Part shown: positions 51,847-64,000 of the stretch, in pieces
How positions within the stretch are numbered: the first letter of the stretch is position 1
Layout: each line of letters starts with the position of its first letter
Assembly: GCF_051014685.1 (NCBI RefSeq)
Contig: NW_027479042.1
Location: 186,001-250,000 of the forward strand
Direction of reading: 5' to 3'
Length of the DNA stretch: 64,000 nt
Source of the DNA: Ptiloglossa arizonensis
Lineage: Eukaryota; Arthropoda; Insecta; Hymenoptera; Colletidae
Program-made: the position numbers and the translations under genes
The notes under the pieces: generated by a model
What the model was told of the DNA's origin: nothing
Database searches by the model: none
The model's input: only the letters and a program-made list of their open reading frames with translations

Positions 51847-53791
51847 TCCGTTCGAGACATATGGGAGTTTGAAGCTAAGAAATGGTTGAGAAGAGAACAA
51901 ATTTTTCGCAATTCTGCTGTTCCAAACGCTTAACCGGAATGGCCTAGGGAAAAAATACACATACCGTTGTAATCGGGCGAGTTTCTACATTCAGACGCAA
52001 CAGAAATTTTTGGGTTAGGTCAATCCGTTCGCGAGATATGGGAGTTTGAAGCTAAGAAATGGTTGAGAATACAACAAATTTTTCGCACTTCTGCTGCTCC
52101 AAACGCTTAACCAGAATGGCCCAGGGAAAAAATACACATACCGTTGTAATCGGGCGAGTTTCTACTTTCAGATGCAGTAGGAATTTTTGGATTAGGTCAG
52201 TCCGTTCGCGAGATATGGGAGTTTGAAGCCAAGAAATGGTTGAGAAGGCAAAAAATTTTTCGCAATTCTGCTGCTCCAAACGCTTAACCAGAATGGCATA
52301 GGGAACAAATACACATACCGTTCTAATCGGGCGAGTTTCTACTTTCAGATGCAATAGGAATTTTTGGGTTAGGTCAATCCGTTCGCGAGATATGGGAGTT
52401 TGAAGCTAAGACATGGTTGAGAAGACAACAAATTTTTCGCAATTCTGCTGCTCCAAACGCTTAACCAGAATGGCCCAGGGAAAAAATACAAATACCGTTG
52501 TAATCGGGCGAGTTTCTACTTTCGGATGCAATAGGAATTTTTGGGTTAGGTCAATCCGTTCGCCAGATACGGGAGTTTGGAACTAAGAATGGGTTGAGAA
52601 GACAACAAATTTTTCGCAATTCTGCTGCTTCAAACGCTTAACCAGAATGGCCTACGGAAAAAATACACATACCGTTGTAATCGGGCGAGTTTCTACTTTC
52701 AGACGCAGCAGGAATTTTTGTGTTTGGTCAATCCGTTCGCGAGATATGGGGGTTTGAAGCTAAGAAATGGTTGAGAAGAGAACAAATTTTTCGCAATTCT
52801 GCTGCTCCAAACGCTTAACCGGAATGGCCTAGGGAAAAAATACACATACCGTTGTAATCGGCGAGTTTCTACTTTCAGATGCAATAGGAATTTTTGGGTT
52901 AGGTCAATCCGTTCGCGAGATATGGGAGTTTGAAGCCAAGAAATGGTTGAGAAGGCAAAAAATTTTTCGCAATTCTGCTGCTTCAAACGCTTAACCAGAA
53001 TGGCCTAGGGAAAAAATACACATACCGTTGTAATCGGGCGAGTTTCTACTTTCAGATGCAATGGGAATTTTTGGGTTAGGTCAAACCGTTCGCCAGATAT
53101 GGGAGTTTGAAACTAAGAAATGGTTGAGAAGACAACAAATTTTTCGCACTTCTGCTGCTCCAAACGCTTAACCAGAATGGCCTACGGAAAAAATACACAT
53201 ACCGTTGTAATCGGGCGAGTTTCTACTTTCAGATGCAATAGGAATTTTTGGGTTAGGTCAATCCGTTCGCGAGATATGGGAGTTTGAAGCCAAGAAATGG
53301 TTGAGAAGGCAAAAAATTTTTCGCAATTCTGCTGCTTCAAACGCTTAACCAGAATGGCCTAGGGAAAAAATACACATACCGTTGTAATCGGGCGAGTTTC
53401 TACTTTCAGATGCAATGGGAATTTTTGGGTTAGGTCAAACCGTTCGCGACATATGGGAGTTTGAAACTAAGAAATGGTTGAGAAGAGAACAAATTTTTCG
53501 CAATTCTGCAGCTTCAAACGCTTAACTAGAATGGCCTAGGGAAAAAATACCCGTACCGTTGTAATCGGGCGAGTTTCTACTTTCAGATGCAATAGGAATT
53601 TTTGGGTTAGGTCAATCCGTTCGCCAGATATGGGAGTTTGAAACTAAGAATAGGTTGAGAAGACAACAAATTTTTCGCACTTTTGCTGCTCCAAACGCTT
53701 AACCAGAATGGCCTACGGAAATATACACATACCGTTGTAATCGGGCGAGTTTCTACTTTCAGATGCAATAGGAATTTTTGGGTTAGGTCAA
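51847..53791 (+). repeat. 12-monomer HOR, copy E (11 monomers)
   Basis: This unit is 1945 bp: eleven monomers less two single bases. It lacks the monomer with CTACTTCCAG and the following GCCAGATATGG start; the join lies near 52861, where one G of CGGG is also missing (AATCGGCGAG). A second 1-bp loss lies near 53719 (GGAAATATACAC). It has a private GACATGGTTGAG near 52410. The next unit does not begin: sequence after 53719 lacks the GTTCTAATTGGG tail, so the 12-monomer array ends here. Confidence 0.88.
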
Positions 53792-56700
53792 TCCGTTCGC
53801 GAGATATGGGAGTTTGAAGCCAAGAAATGGTTGAGAAGGCAAAAAATTTTTCGCAATTCTGCTGCTTCAAACGCTTAACCAGAATGGCCTAGGGAAAAAA
53901 TACACATACCGTTGTAATCGGGCGAGTTTCTACTTTCACATGCAATGGGAATTTTTGGGTTAGGTCAAACCGTTCGCGAGATATGGGAGTTTGAAGATAA
54001 GAAATGGTTGAGAAGACAACAAATCTTTCGCACTTCTGCTGCTCCAAACGCTTAACCAGAATGGCCCAGGGAAAAAATACAAATACCGTTGTAATCGGGC
54101 GAGTTTCTACTTTCAGATGCAATAGGAATTTTTGGGTTAGGTCAATCCGTTCGCCAGATACGGGAGTTTGGAACTAAGAATAGGTTGAGAAGACAACAAA
54201 TTTTTCGCAATTCTGCTGCTTCAAACGCTTATCCAGAATGGCCTAGGGAAAAAATACACATACCGTTGTAATCGGGCGAGTTTCTACTTTCAGACGCAGC
54301 AGGAATTTTTGTGTTTGGTCAATCCGTTCGCGAGATATGGGAGTTTGAAGCTAAGAAATGGTTGAGAAGAGAACAAATTTTTCGCAATTCTGCTGCTCCA
54401 AATGCTTAACCGGAATGGCCTAGGGAAAAAATACACATACCGTTGTAATCGGCCGAGTTTCTACTTTCAGATGCAACAGGAATTTTTGGGTTAGGTCAAT
54501 CCGTTCGCGAGATATGGGAGTTTGAAGCTAAGAAATGGTTGAGAAGAGGACAAATTTTTCGCAATTCTGCTGCTCCAAACGCTTAACCAGAATGGCCTAC
54601 GGAAAAAATACAAATACCGTTGTAATCGGGCGAGTTTCTACTTTCAGATGCAATAGGAATTTTTGGGTTAGGTCAATCCGTTCGCCAGATACGGGAGTTT
54701 GGAACTAAGAATGGGTTGAGAAGACAACAAATTTTTCGCAATTCTGCTGCTCCAAACGCTTAACCAGAATGGCCTACGGAAAAAATACACATACCGTTGT
54801 AATCGGGCGAGTTTCTACTTTCAGATGCAATAGGAATTTTTGGGTTAGGTCAATCCGTTCGCGAGATATGGGAGTTTGAAGCCAAGAAATGTTTGAGAAG
54901 GCAAAAAATTTTTCGCAATTCTGCTGCTTCAAACGCTTAACCAGAATGGCCTAGGGAAAAAATACACATACCGTTGTAATCGGCGAGTTTCTACTTTCAG
55001 ATGCAATAGGAATTTTTGGGTTAGGTCAATCCGTTCGCCAGATATGGGAGTTTGAAACTAAGAATAGGTTGAGAAGACAACAAATTTTTCGCACTTGTGC
55101 TGCTCCAAACGCTTAACCAGAATGGCCTACGGAAAAAATACACATACCGTTGTAATCGGGCGAGTTTCTACTTTCAGATGCAATAGGAATTTTTGGGTTA
55201 GGTCAATCCGTTCGCGAGATATGGGAGTTTGAAGCCAAGAAATGGTTGAGAAGGCAAAAAATTTTTCGCAATTCTGCTGCTTCAAACGCTTAACCAGAAT
55301 GGCCTAGGGAAAAAATACACATACCGTTGTAATCGGGCGAGTTTCTACTTTCAGATGCAATAGGAATTTTTGGGTTAGGTCAATCCGTTCGCCAGATACG
55401 GGAGTTTGGAACTAAGAATAGGTTGAGAAGACAACAAATTTTTCGCAATTCTGCTGCTTCAAACGCTTATCCAGAATGGCCTAGGGAAAAAATACACATA
55501 CCGTTGTAATCGGGCGAGTTTCTACTTTCAGACGCAGCAGGAATTTTTGTGTTTGGTCAATCCGTTCGCGAGATATGGGAGTTTGAAGCTAAGAAATGGT
55601 TGAGAAGAGAACAAATTTTTCGCAATTCTGCTGCTCCAAATGCTTAACCGGAATGGCCTAGGGAAAAAATACACATACCGTTGTAATCGGCCGAGTTTCT
55701 ACTTTCAGATGCAACAGGAATTTTTGGGTTAGGTCAATCCGTTCGCGAGATATGGGAGTTTGAAGCTAAGAAATGGTTGAGAAGAGAACAAATTTTTCGC
55801 AATTCTGCTGCTTCAAACGCTTAACCAGAATGGCCTAGGGTAAAAATACCCGTACCGTTGTAATCGGGCGAGTTTCTACTTTCAGATGCAATAGGAATTT
55901 TTGGGTTAGGTCAATCCGTTCGCGAGATATGGGAGTTTGAAGCCAAGAAATGGTTGAGAAGGCAAAAAATTTTTCGCAATTCTGCTGCTTCAAACGCTTA
56001 ACCAGAATGGCCTAGGGAAAAAATACACATACCGTTGTAATCGGGCGAGTTTCTACTTTCAGATGCAATGGGAATTTTTTGGTTAGGTCAAACCGTTCGC
56101 GACATATGGGAGTTTGAATCTAAGAAATGGTTGAGAAGACAACAAATTTTTCGCAATTCTGCTGCTCCAAACGCTTAACCGGAATGGCCTAGGGAAAAAA
56201 TACACATACCGTTGTAATCGGGCGAGTTTCTGCTTTCAGATGCAATAGGAATTTTTGTGTTAGGTCAATCCGTTCGCGAGATATGGGAGTTTGAAGCTAA
56301 GAAATGGTTGAGAAGGCAAAAAATTTTTCGCAATTCTGTTGCTCCAAACGCTTAACCAGAATGGCCCAGGGAAAAAATACAAATACCGTTGTAATCGGGC
56401 GAGTTTCTACTTTCAGATGCAATAGGAATTTTTGGGTTAGGTCAATCCGTTCGCGACATATGGGAGTTTGAAGCTAAGAAATGGTTGGGAAGAGAACAAA
56501 TTTTTCGCAATTCTGCTGCTCCACACGCTTAACCGGAATGGCCTAGGGAAAAAATACACATACCGTTGTAATCGGGCGAGTTTCTACATTCAAACGCAAT
56601 AGAAATTTTTGGGTTAGGTCAAACCGTTCGCCAGATATGGGAGTTTGAAACTAAGAAATGGTTGAGAAGACAACAAATTTTTCGCACTTCTGCTGCTCCA

Positions 56701-58770
56701 AACGCTTAACCAGAATGGCCTACGGAAAAAATACACATACCGTTGTAATCGGGCGAGTTTCTACTTTCAGATGCAATAGGAATTTTTGGGTTAGGTGAAT
56801 CCGTTCGCGAGATATGGGAGTTTGAAGCCAAGAAATGGTTGAGAAGGCAAAAAATTTTTCGCAATTCTGCTGCTTCAAACGCTTAACCAGAATGGCCTAG
56901 GGAAAAAATACACATACCGTTGTAATCGGGCGAGTTTCTACTTTCAGATGCAATGGGAATTTTTGAGTTAGGTCAAACCGTTCGCGAGATATGGGAGTTT
57001 GAAGCTAAGAAATGGTTGAGAAGACAACAAATCTTTCGGAATTCTGCTGCTCCAAACGCTTAACCAGAATGGCCCAGGGAAAAAATACAAATACCGTTGT
57101 AATCGGGCGAGTTTCTACTTTCAGATGCAATAGGAATTTTTGGGTTAGGTCAATCCGTTCGCCAGATACGGGAGTTTGGAACTAAGAATAGGTTGAGAAG
57201 ACAACAAATTTTTCGCAATTCTGCTGCTCCAAATGCTTAACCGGAATGGCCTAGGGAAAAAATACACATACCGTTGTAATCGGCCGAGTTTCTACTTTCA
57301 GATGCAACAGGAATTTTTGGGTTAGGTCAATCCGTTCGCGAGATATGGGAGTTTGAAGCTAAGAAATGGTTGAGAAGAGAACAAATTTTTCGCAATTCTG
57401 CTGCTTCAAACGCTTAACCAGAATGGCCTAGGGAAAAAATACCCGTACCGTTGTAATCGGGCGAGTTTCTACTTTCAGATGCAATAGGAATTTTTGGGTT
57501 AGGTCAATCCGTTCGCCAGATATGGGAGTTTGAAACTAAGAATAGGTTGAGAAGACAACAAATTTTTCGCACTTCTGCTGCTCCAAACGCTTAACCAGAA
57601 TGGCCTACGGAAAAAATACACATACCGTTGTAATCGGGCGAGTTTCTACTTTCAGATGCAATAGGAATTTTTGGGTTAGGTCAATCCGTTCGCGAGATAT
57701 GGGAGTTTGAAGCCAAGAAATGTTTGAGAAGGCAAAGTTTTTCGCAATTCTGCTGCTTCAAACGCTTAACCAGAATGGCCTAGGGAAAAAATACACATAC
57801 CGTTGTAATCGGCGAGTTTCTACTTTCAGATGCAATGGGAATTTTTGGGTTAGGTCAAACCGTTCGCCAGATATGGGAGTTTGAAACTAAGAAATGGTTG
57901 AGAAGACAACAAATTTTTCGCACTTCTGCTGCTCCAAACGCTTAACCAGAATGGCCTACGGAAAAAATACACATACCGTTGTAATCGGGCGAGTTTCTAC
58001 TTTCAGATGCAACAGGAATTTTTGGGTTAGGTCAATCCGTTCGCGAGATATGGGAGTTTGAAGCCAAGAAATGGTTGAGAAGGCAAAAAATTTTTCGCAA
58101 TTCTGCTGCTTCAAACGCTTAACCAGAATGGCCTAGGGAAATAATACACATACCGTTGTAATCGGGCGAGTTTCTACTTTCAGATGCAATAGGAATTTTT
58201 GGGTGAGGTCAATCCGTTCGCCAGATACGGGAGTTTGGTACTAAGAATAGGTTGAGAAGACAACAAATTTTTCGCAATTCTGCTGCTTCAAACGCTTATC
58301 CAGAATGGCCTAGGGAAAAAATACACATACAGTTGTAATCGTGCGAGTTTCTACTTTCAGACGCAGCAGGAATTTTTGTGTTTGGTCAATCCGTTCGCGA
58401 GATATGGGAGTTTGAAGCTAAGAAATGGTTGAGAAGAGAACAAATTTTTCGCAATTCTGCTGCTCCAAATGCTTAACCGGAATGGCCTAGGGAAAAAATA
58501 CACATACCGTTGTAATCGGCCGAGTTTCTACTTTCAGATGCAACAGGAATTTTTGGGTTAGGTCAATCCGTTCGCGAGATATGGGAGTTTGAAGCTAAGA
58601 AATGGTTGAGAAGAGAACAAATTTTTCGCAATTCTGCTGCTTCAAACGCTTAACCAGAATGGCCTAGGGAAAAAATACCCGTACCGTTGTAATCGGGCGA
58701 GTTTCTACTTTCAGATGCAATAGGAATTTTTGGGTTAGGTCAATCCGTTCGCCTGATATGGGAGTTTGAA
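53792..58770 (+). repeat. 7- and 16-monomer spacings after the 12-mer array
   Basis: CAGACGCAGCAGG occurs at 54291, 55529 and 58358. Spacings are 1238 bp (7 monomers less one base, the AATCGGCGAG loss near 54981) and 2829 bp (16 monomers less three bases). Two of the three missing bases are in GGCAAAGTTTTTCGC near 57736 and one is in AATCGGCGAG near 57811. The CTCCAAATGCTTAACC variant near 54396, 55634, 57228 and 58464 marks related units. Single-base losses are more frequent here than in the centre. Confidence 0.78.
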
Positions 58771-61009
58771 ACTAAGAATAGGTTGAGAAGGCAAAAAATT
58801 TTTCGCAATTCTGCTGCTCCAAACGCTTAACCAGAATGGCCCAGGGAAAAAATACACATTCCGTTGTAATCGGGCGAGTTTCTACTTTCATATGCAATAG
58901 GACTTTTTGGGTCAGGTCAGTCCGTTCGCGAGATATGGGAGTTTGAAGCCAAGAAATGGTTGAGAAGGCAAAAAATTTTTCGCAATTCTGCTGCTTCAAA
59001 AGCTTAACCAGAATGGCCTAGGGAAAAAATACACATACCGTTGTAATTGGGCGAGTTTCTACTTTCATTTGCAATAGGAATTTTTGGGTTAGGTCAATCC
59101 GTTCGCGAGATATGGGAGTTTGAAGCCAAGAAATGGTTGAGAAGGCAAAAAGTTTTTCGCAATTCTGCTGCTTCAAACGCTTAACCAGAATGGCCTAGGG
59201 AAAAAATACACATACCGTTGTAATCGGGCGAGTTTCTGCTTTCAGATGCAATAGGAATTTTTGTGTTAGGTCAATCCGTTCGCGAGATATGGGAGTTTGA
59301 AGCTAAGAAATGGTTGAGAAGGCAAAAAATTTTTCGCAATTCTGCTGCTCCAAACGCTTAACCAGAATGGCCTACGGAAAAAATACACATACCGTTGTAA
59401 TTGGGCGAGTTTCTACTTTCATTTGCAATAGGAATTTTTGGGTTAGGTCAATCCGTTCGCGAGGTATGGGAGTTTAAAGCCAAGAAATGGTTGAGAAGGC
59501 AAAAAATTTTTCGCAATTCTGCTGCTTCAAAAGCTTAACCAGAATGGCCTAGGGAAAAAATACACATACCGTTGTAATTGGGCGGGTTTCTACTTTCAGA
59601 TGCAATAGGAATTTTTGGGTTAGGTCAATCAGTTCGCGACATATGGGAGTTTGAAGCTAAGAAATGGTTGAGAAGAGAACAAATTTTTCGCAATTCTGCT
59701 GCTCCAAACGCTTAACCGGAATGGCCTAGGGAAAAAATACACATACCGTTGTAATCGGGCGAGTTTCTGCTTTCAGATGCAATAGGAATTTTTGTGTTAG
59801 GTCAATCCGTTCGCGAGATATGGGAGTTTGAAGCTAAGAAATGGTTGAGAAGGCAAAAAATTTTTCGCAATTCTGCTGCTCCAAACGCTTAACCAGAATG
59901 TCCCAGGGAAAAAATACACATTCCGTTGTAATCGGGCGAGTTTCTACTTTCAGATGCAATAGGAATTTTTGGGTTAGGTCAATCCGTTCGCCAGATATGG
60001 GAGTTTGAAACTAAGAATAGGTTGAGAAGGCAACAAATTTTCCGCACTTCTGCTGCTCCAATCGCTTATCCAGAATGGCCTAGGGGAAAAATACACGTAC
60101 CGTTGTAATCTGGCGAGTTTCTACTTTCAGACGCAACAGAAATTTTTGGGTAAGGTCAATAAGTTCGCGAGATATGGGAGTTCAAAGCCAAGAAATGGTT
60201 GAGAAGGCAAAAAATTTTTCGCAATTCTGCTGCTCCAAACGCATAACCAGAATGGCCTAGGGAAAAAATACACATACCGTTGTAATCGGGCGAGTTTCTA
60301 CTTTTAGATGCAATAGGATCTTTTGGGTTAGGTGAATCCGTTCGCGAGATATGGGAGTTTGAAGACAAGAAATGGTTGAGAAGGCAAAAAATTTTTCGCA
60401 ATTCTGCTGCTCCAAACGCTTAACCAGAATGGCCTAGGGAAAAAATACACATACCTTTAAAATCGGGCGAGTTTCTACTTTCAGATGCAATAGGAATTTT
60501 TGGGTTAGGCTAATCCGTTCGCGAGATATGGGAGTTTGAAACTAAGAAATGGTTAAGAAGACAACAAATTTTTCGCACTTCTGCTGCTCCAAACGCTTAA
60601 CCAGAATGGCCTAGAGAAAAAATACACATTCCGTTGTAATCGGGCGAGTTTCTACTTTCCGATGCAAGAGAAATTTTTGGGTCAGGTCAATCCGTTCGCG
60701 ACATATGGGAGTTTGAAGCTAAGAAATGGTTGAGAAGACAACAAATTTTTCGCACTTCTGCTGCTCCAAACGCTTAACCAGAATGGCCCAGGGAAAAAAT
60801 ACACATACCGTTGTAATCGGGCGAGTCTCTACTTTCAGATGCAATAGGAATTTTTGGGTTAGGTCAGTCCGTTCGCGAGATATGGGAGTTTGAAGCCAAG
60901 AAATGGTTGAGAAGGCAAAAAATCTTTCGCAATTGTGCTGCTCCAAACGCTTAACCAGAATGGCCTAGGGAAAAATACACATACCGTTGTAATCGGGCGA
61001 GTTTCTGCT
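58771..61009 (+). repeat. Divergent monomers resembling the left-edge dimer
   Basis: From about 58790 the sequence matches the left-edge dimer module (CATTCCG, GGACTTTTTGGGTCAGG, CTTCAAAAGCTTAACC) with a few changes such as CATATGC. After that come monomers with many private substitutions, for example CTTTAAAATCGGG near 60454, CGCATAACC near 60240 and CAATAAGTTCG near 60157. I see no regular higher-order period. This looks like an older, less homogenised part of the array. There is no gene. Confidence 0.75.
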
Positions 61010-62602
61010 TTCAGATGCAATAGGAATTTTTGTGTTAGGTCAATCTGTTCGCGAGATATGGGAGTTTGAAGCTAAGAAATGGTTGAGAAGGCAAAAAATT
61101 TTTCGCAATTCTGCTGCTCGAAACGTGTAACCAGAATGGCCTAGGGAAAAAATATACATACCGTTGTAATCGGGCGAGCTTCTAATTTCAGATGCAACAG
61201 GAATTTTTGGGTTAGGTCAATCAGTTCGCGAGATATGGGAGTTTGAAGCTAAGAAATAGTTGAGAAGATAACAAATTTTTCGCACTTCTGCTGCTCCAAA
61301 CGCTTAACCAGAATGGCCCAGGGAAAAAATACACAAACCGTTGTAACCGGGCGAGTTTCTACTTTCAGATGCAATAGGAATTTTTGGGTTATGTCAGTCC
61401 GTTCGCGAGATATGGGAGTTTGAAGCCAAGAAATGGTTGAGAAGGCAAAAAATTTTTCGCAATTCTGCTGCTCCAACCGCTTAACCAGAATGGCCTAGGG
61501 AAAAAATACACATACCGTTGTAATCGGGCGAATTTCTACTTTCAGATGCAATAGGAATTTTTGGGTTAGGTCATTCTGTTCGCGAGATATGGTAGTTTGA
61601 AGCTAAGAAATGGTTGAGTAGACAACAAATTTTTCGCAATTCTGCTGCTACAAACGCTTAACCAGAATGGCCCAGGGAAAAAATACACATTCCGTTGTAA
61701 TCGGGCGAGTTTCTACTTTCAGATGCAATAGGAATTTTTGGGTTAGGTCAATCCGTTCGCCAGATATGGGAGTTTGAAGCTAAGAAATGGTTGAGAAGAG
61801 AACAAATTTTTCGCAATTCTGCTGCTCCACACGCTTAACCGGAATGGCCTAGGGAAAAAATACACATACCGTTGTAATCGGGCGAGTTTCTACATTCAAA
61901 CGCAATAGAAATTTTTGGGTTAGGTCAAACCGTTCGCCAGATATGGGAGTTTGAAACTAAGAAATGGTTGAGAAGACAACAAATTTTTCGCACTTCTGCT
62001 GCTCCAAACGCTTAACCAGAATGGCCTACGGAAAAAATACACATACCGTTGTAATCGGGCGAGTTTCTACTTTCAGATGCAATAGGAATTTTTGGGTTAG
62101 GTGAATCCGTTCGCGAGATATGGGAGTTTGAAGCCAAGAAATGGTTGAGAAGGCAAAAAATTTTTCGCAATTCTGCTGCTTCAAACGCTTAACCAGAATG
62201 GCCTAGGGAAAAAATACACATACCGTTGTAATCGGGCGAGTTTCTACTTTCAGATGCAATAGGAATTTTTGGGTTAGGTGAATCCGTTCGCGAGATATGG
62301 GAGTTTGAAGCCAAGAAATGGTTGAGAAGGCAAAAAATTTTTCGCAATTCTGCTGCTTCAAACGCTTAACCAGAATGGCCTAGGGAAAAAATACACATAC
62401 CGTTGTAATCGGGCGAGTTTCTACTTTCAGATGCAATGGGAATTTTTGAGTTAGGTCAAACCGTTCGCGAGATATGGGAGTTTGAAGCTAAGAAATGGTT
62501 GAGAAGACAACAAATCTTTCGGAATTCTGCTGCTCCAAACGCTTAACCAGAATGGCCCAGGGAAAAAATACAAATACCGTTGTAATCGGGCGAGTTTCTA
62601 CT
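61010..62602 (+). repeat. 9-monomer unit (1593 bp), copy 1
   Basis: CAATCTGTTCGCG (TCTG at 61044 and 62637), GCTCGAAACGTGTAACC, GGGCGAGCTTC, GAAATAGTTGAG, CCACACGC (61827 and 63420) and CATTCAAACGC all recur 1593 bp downstream. Near 62101 and 62278 two consecutive monomers with the rare GTGAATCCG start look identical, 177 bp apart. The second copy of the unit has only one of them. Confidence 0.85.
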
Positions 62603-64000
62603 TTCAGATGCAATAGGAATTTTTGTGTTAGGTCAATCTGTTCGCGAGATATGGGAGTTTGAAGCTAAGAAATGGTTGAGAAGGCAAAAAATTTTTCGCA
62701 ATTCTGCTGCTCGAAACGTGTAACCAGAATGGCCTAGGGAAAAAATATACATACCGTTGTAATCGGGCGAGCTTCTAATTTCAGATGCAACAGGAATTTT
62801 TGGGTTAGGTCAATCAGTTCGCGAGATATGGGAGTTTGAAGCTAAGAAATAGTTGAGAAGATAACAAATTTTTCGCACTTCTGCTGCTCCAAACGCTTAA
62901 CCAGAATGGCCCAGGGAAAAAATACACAAACCGTTGTAACCGGGCGAGTTTCTACTTTCAGATGCAATAGGAATTTTTGGGTTATGTCAGTCCGTTCGCG
63001 AGATATGGGAGTTTGAAGCCAAGAAATGGTTGAGAAGGCAAAAAATTTTTCGCAATTCTGCTGCTCCAACCGCTTAACCAGAATGGCCTAGGGAAAAAAT
63101 ACACATACCGTTGTAATCGGGCGAATTTCTACTTTCAGATGCAATAGGAATTTTTGGGTTAGGTCATTCTGTTCGCGAGATATGGTAGTTTGAAGCTAAG
63201 AAATGGTTGAGTAGACAACAAATTTTTCGCAATTCTGCTGCTCCAAACGCTTAACCAGAATGGCCCAGGGAAAAAATACACATTCCGTTGTAATCGGGCG
63301 AGTTTCTACTTTCAGATGCAATAGGAATTTTTGGGTTAGGTCAATCCGTTCGCCAGATATGGGAGTTTGAAGCTAAGAAATGGTTGAGAAAAGAACAAAT
63401 TTTTCGCAATTCTGCTGCTCCACACGCTTAACCGGAATGGCCTAGGGAAAAAATACACATACCGTTGTAATCGGGCGAGTTTCTACATTCAAACGCAATA
63501 GAAATTTTTGGGTTAGGTCAAACCGTTCGCCAGATATGGGAGTTTGAAACTAAGAAATGGTTGAGAAGACAACAAATTTTTCGCACTTCTGCTGCTCCAA
63601 ACGCTTAACCAGAATGGCCTACGGAAAAAATACACATACCGTTGTAATCGGGCGAGTTTCTACTTTCAGATGCAATAGGAATTTTTGGGTTAGGTGAATC
63701 CGTTCGCGAGATATGGGAGTTTGAAGCCAAGAAATGGTTGAGAAGGCAAAAAATTTTTCGCAATTCTGCTGCTTCAAACGCTTAACCAGAATGGCCTAGG
63801 GAAAAAATACACATACCGTTGTAATCGGGCGAGTTTCTACTTTCAGATGCAATGGGAATTTTTGAGTTAGGTCAAACCGTTCGCGAGATATGGGAGTTTG
63901 AAGCTAAGAAATGGTTGAGAAGACAACAAATCTTTCGGAATTCTGCTGCTCCAAACGCTTAACCAGAATGGCCCAGGGAAAAAATACAAATACCGTTGTA
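62603..64000 (+). repeat. 9-monomer unit, copy 2, one monomer shorter and cut by the window end
   Basis: This copy repeats the unit upstream. Early markers are 1593 bp apart (9 monomers), while GAGTTAGGTC at 62448 and 63864 is 1416 bp apart (8 monomers), because copy 2 has a single GTGAATCCG monomer where copy 1 has two. A few private substitutions exist, such as GAGAAAAGAAC near 63389. The unit continues beyond 64000. Confidence 0.83.

Larger units (their letters stand above)
1..64000 (+). repeat. Tandem satellite DNA array, 177-bp monomer, ~361 copies
   Basis: The anchor TCCGTTCGCGAGATATGG recurs every 177 bases from position 1 (next at 178, 355, 532, 709) to the window end, with single-base variants. 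All monomers point the same way, and I see no unique spacer, transposon or inversion. Most deviations in length are indels of 1-6 bp, for example 6-bp losses near 1687 and 5932 and 1-bp losses near 750, 39489, 41922, 52861, 54981 and 57811. The array continues past both window ends. Uniform orientation, nucleosome-sized monomer and higher-order structure are typical of centromeric or pericentromeric satellites in plants and animals. That location is an inference; the repeat itself is directly visible. Confidence 0.99.

Noticed and set aside
52699..52986. A 95-codon frame with a different C-terminal part as a distinct gene
   Set aside because: The different tail comes from a frameshift caused by the 1-bp loss at AATCGGCGAG near 52861.
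1..64000. CRISPR array
   Set aside because: Repeats abut directly with no unique spacers, the period is 177 bp, and there are no cas genes.
1..64000. Transposable element, long terminal repeat or insertion sequence
   Set aside because: No terminal repeats, target-site duplications or transposase or reverse-transcriptase coding were seen; the array is continuous.
1..64000. Identity with a named plant or animal satellite
   Set aside because: The monomer did not match any satellite I can recall with confidence; a database search of the consensus would be needed, so no name is given.

Overview
The whole 64 kb is one uninterrupted head-to-tail satellite DNA array. The monomer is 177 bp, so the window holds about 361-362 copies, all in the same orientation. 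I found no unique sequence, no protein-coding gene, no RNA gene, no transposon and no inversion. This is eukaryotic heterochromatin, most plausibly centromeric or pericentromeric: the monomer is nucleosome-sized, the array is pure, and it has layered higher-order repeats (HORs). The species cannot be fixed from the sequence. The monomer is about 43.5% GC and shows no CpG depletion (8 CpG against about 8.2 expected in the first monomer).

Layout, with edges read by eye to within about one monomer. 1-3181: a 354-bp dimer module, in tandem at 1-708 and again at 1239, 2295 and 2826. 3182-9350: heterogeneous monomers with only loose long-range similarity. 9350-11757: an 8-monomer period (1416 bp). 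11758-15100: a 9/10-monomer unit (1593/1770 bp) containing a doubled 3-monomer block. 15100-19170: a 6-monomer period (1062 bp). 19170-26330: a 7-monomer HOR (1239 bp). 26330-28834: mixed 5-, 6- and 7-monomer spacings. 28835-34372: a 16-monomer tandem duplication (2832 bp offset). About 32565-44950: a tandem duplication of a 34-36-monomer block (6.0-6.4 kb). 43528-53791: a 12-monomer HOR (2124 bp), five copies, two of which have lost one monomer. 53792-58770: 7- and 16-monomer spacings. 58771-61009: divergent monomers resembling the left edge. 61010-64000: a 9-monomer unit (1593 bp) followed by a copy that is one monomer shorter and runs off the window.

The short open reading frames, all on the minus strand, are a by-product of the repeat. 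Because 177 = 3 x 59, the reading frame is kept from monomer to monomer, and the frame stays open only where a common stop codon is replaced by a Trp codon. Their starts are TTG, not ATG.

The most interesting signal is a 17-bp site in every monomer (116-132 in the first) that resembles the mammalian CENP-B box. It matches 7 of the 9 essential bases in most monomers and 8 of 9 in a minority, and one recurrent monomer type breaks its CGGG end. The second is the record of array evolution: nested duplications, single-monomer losses and gains, chimeric monomers and a transplanted block.
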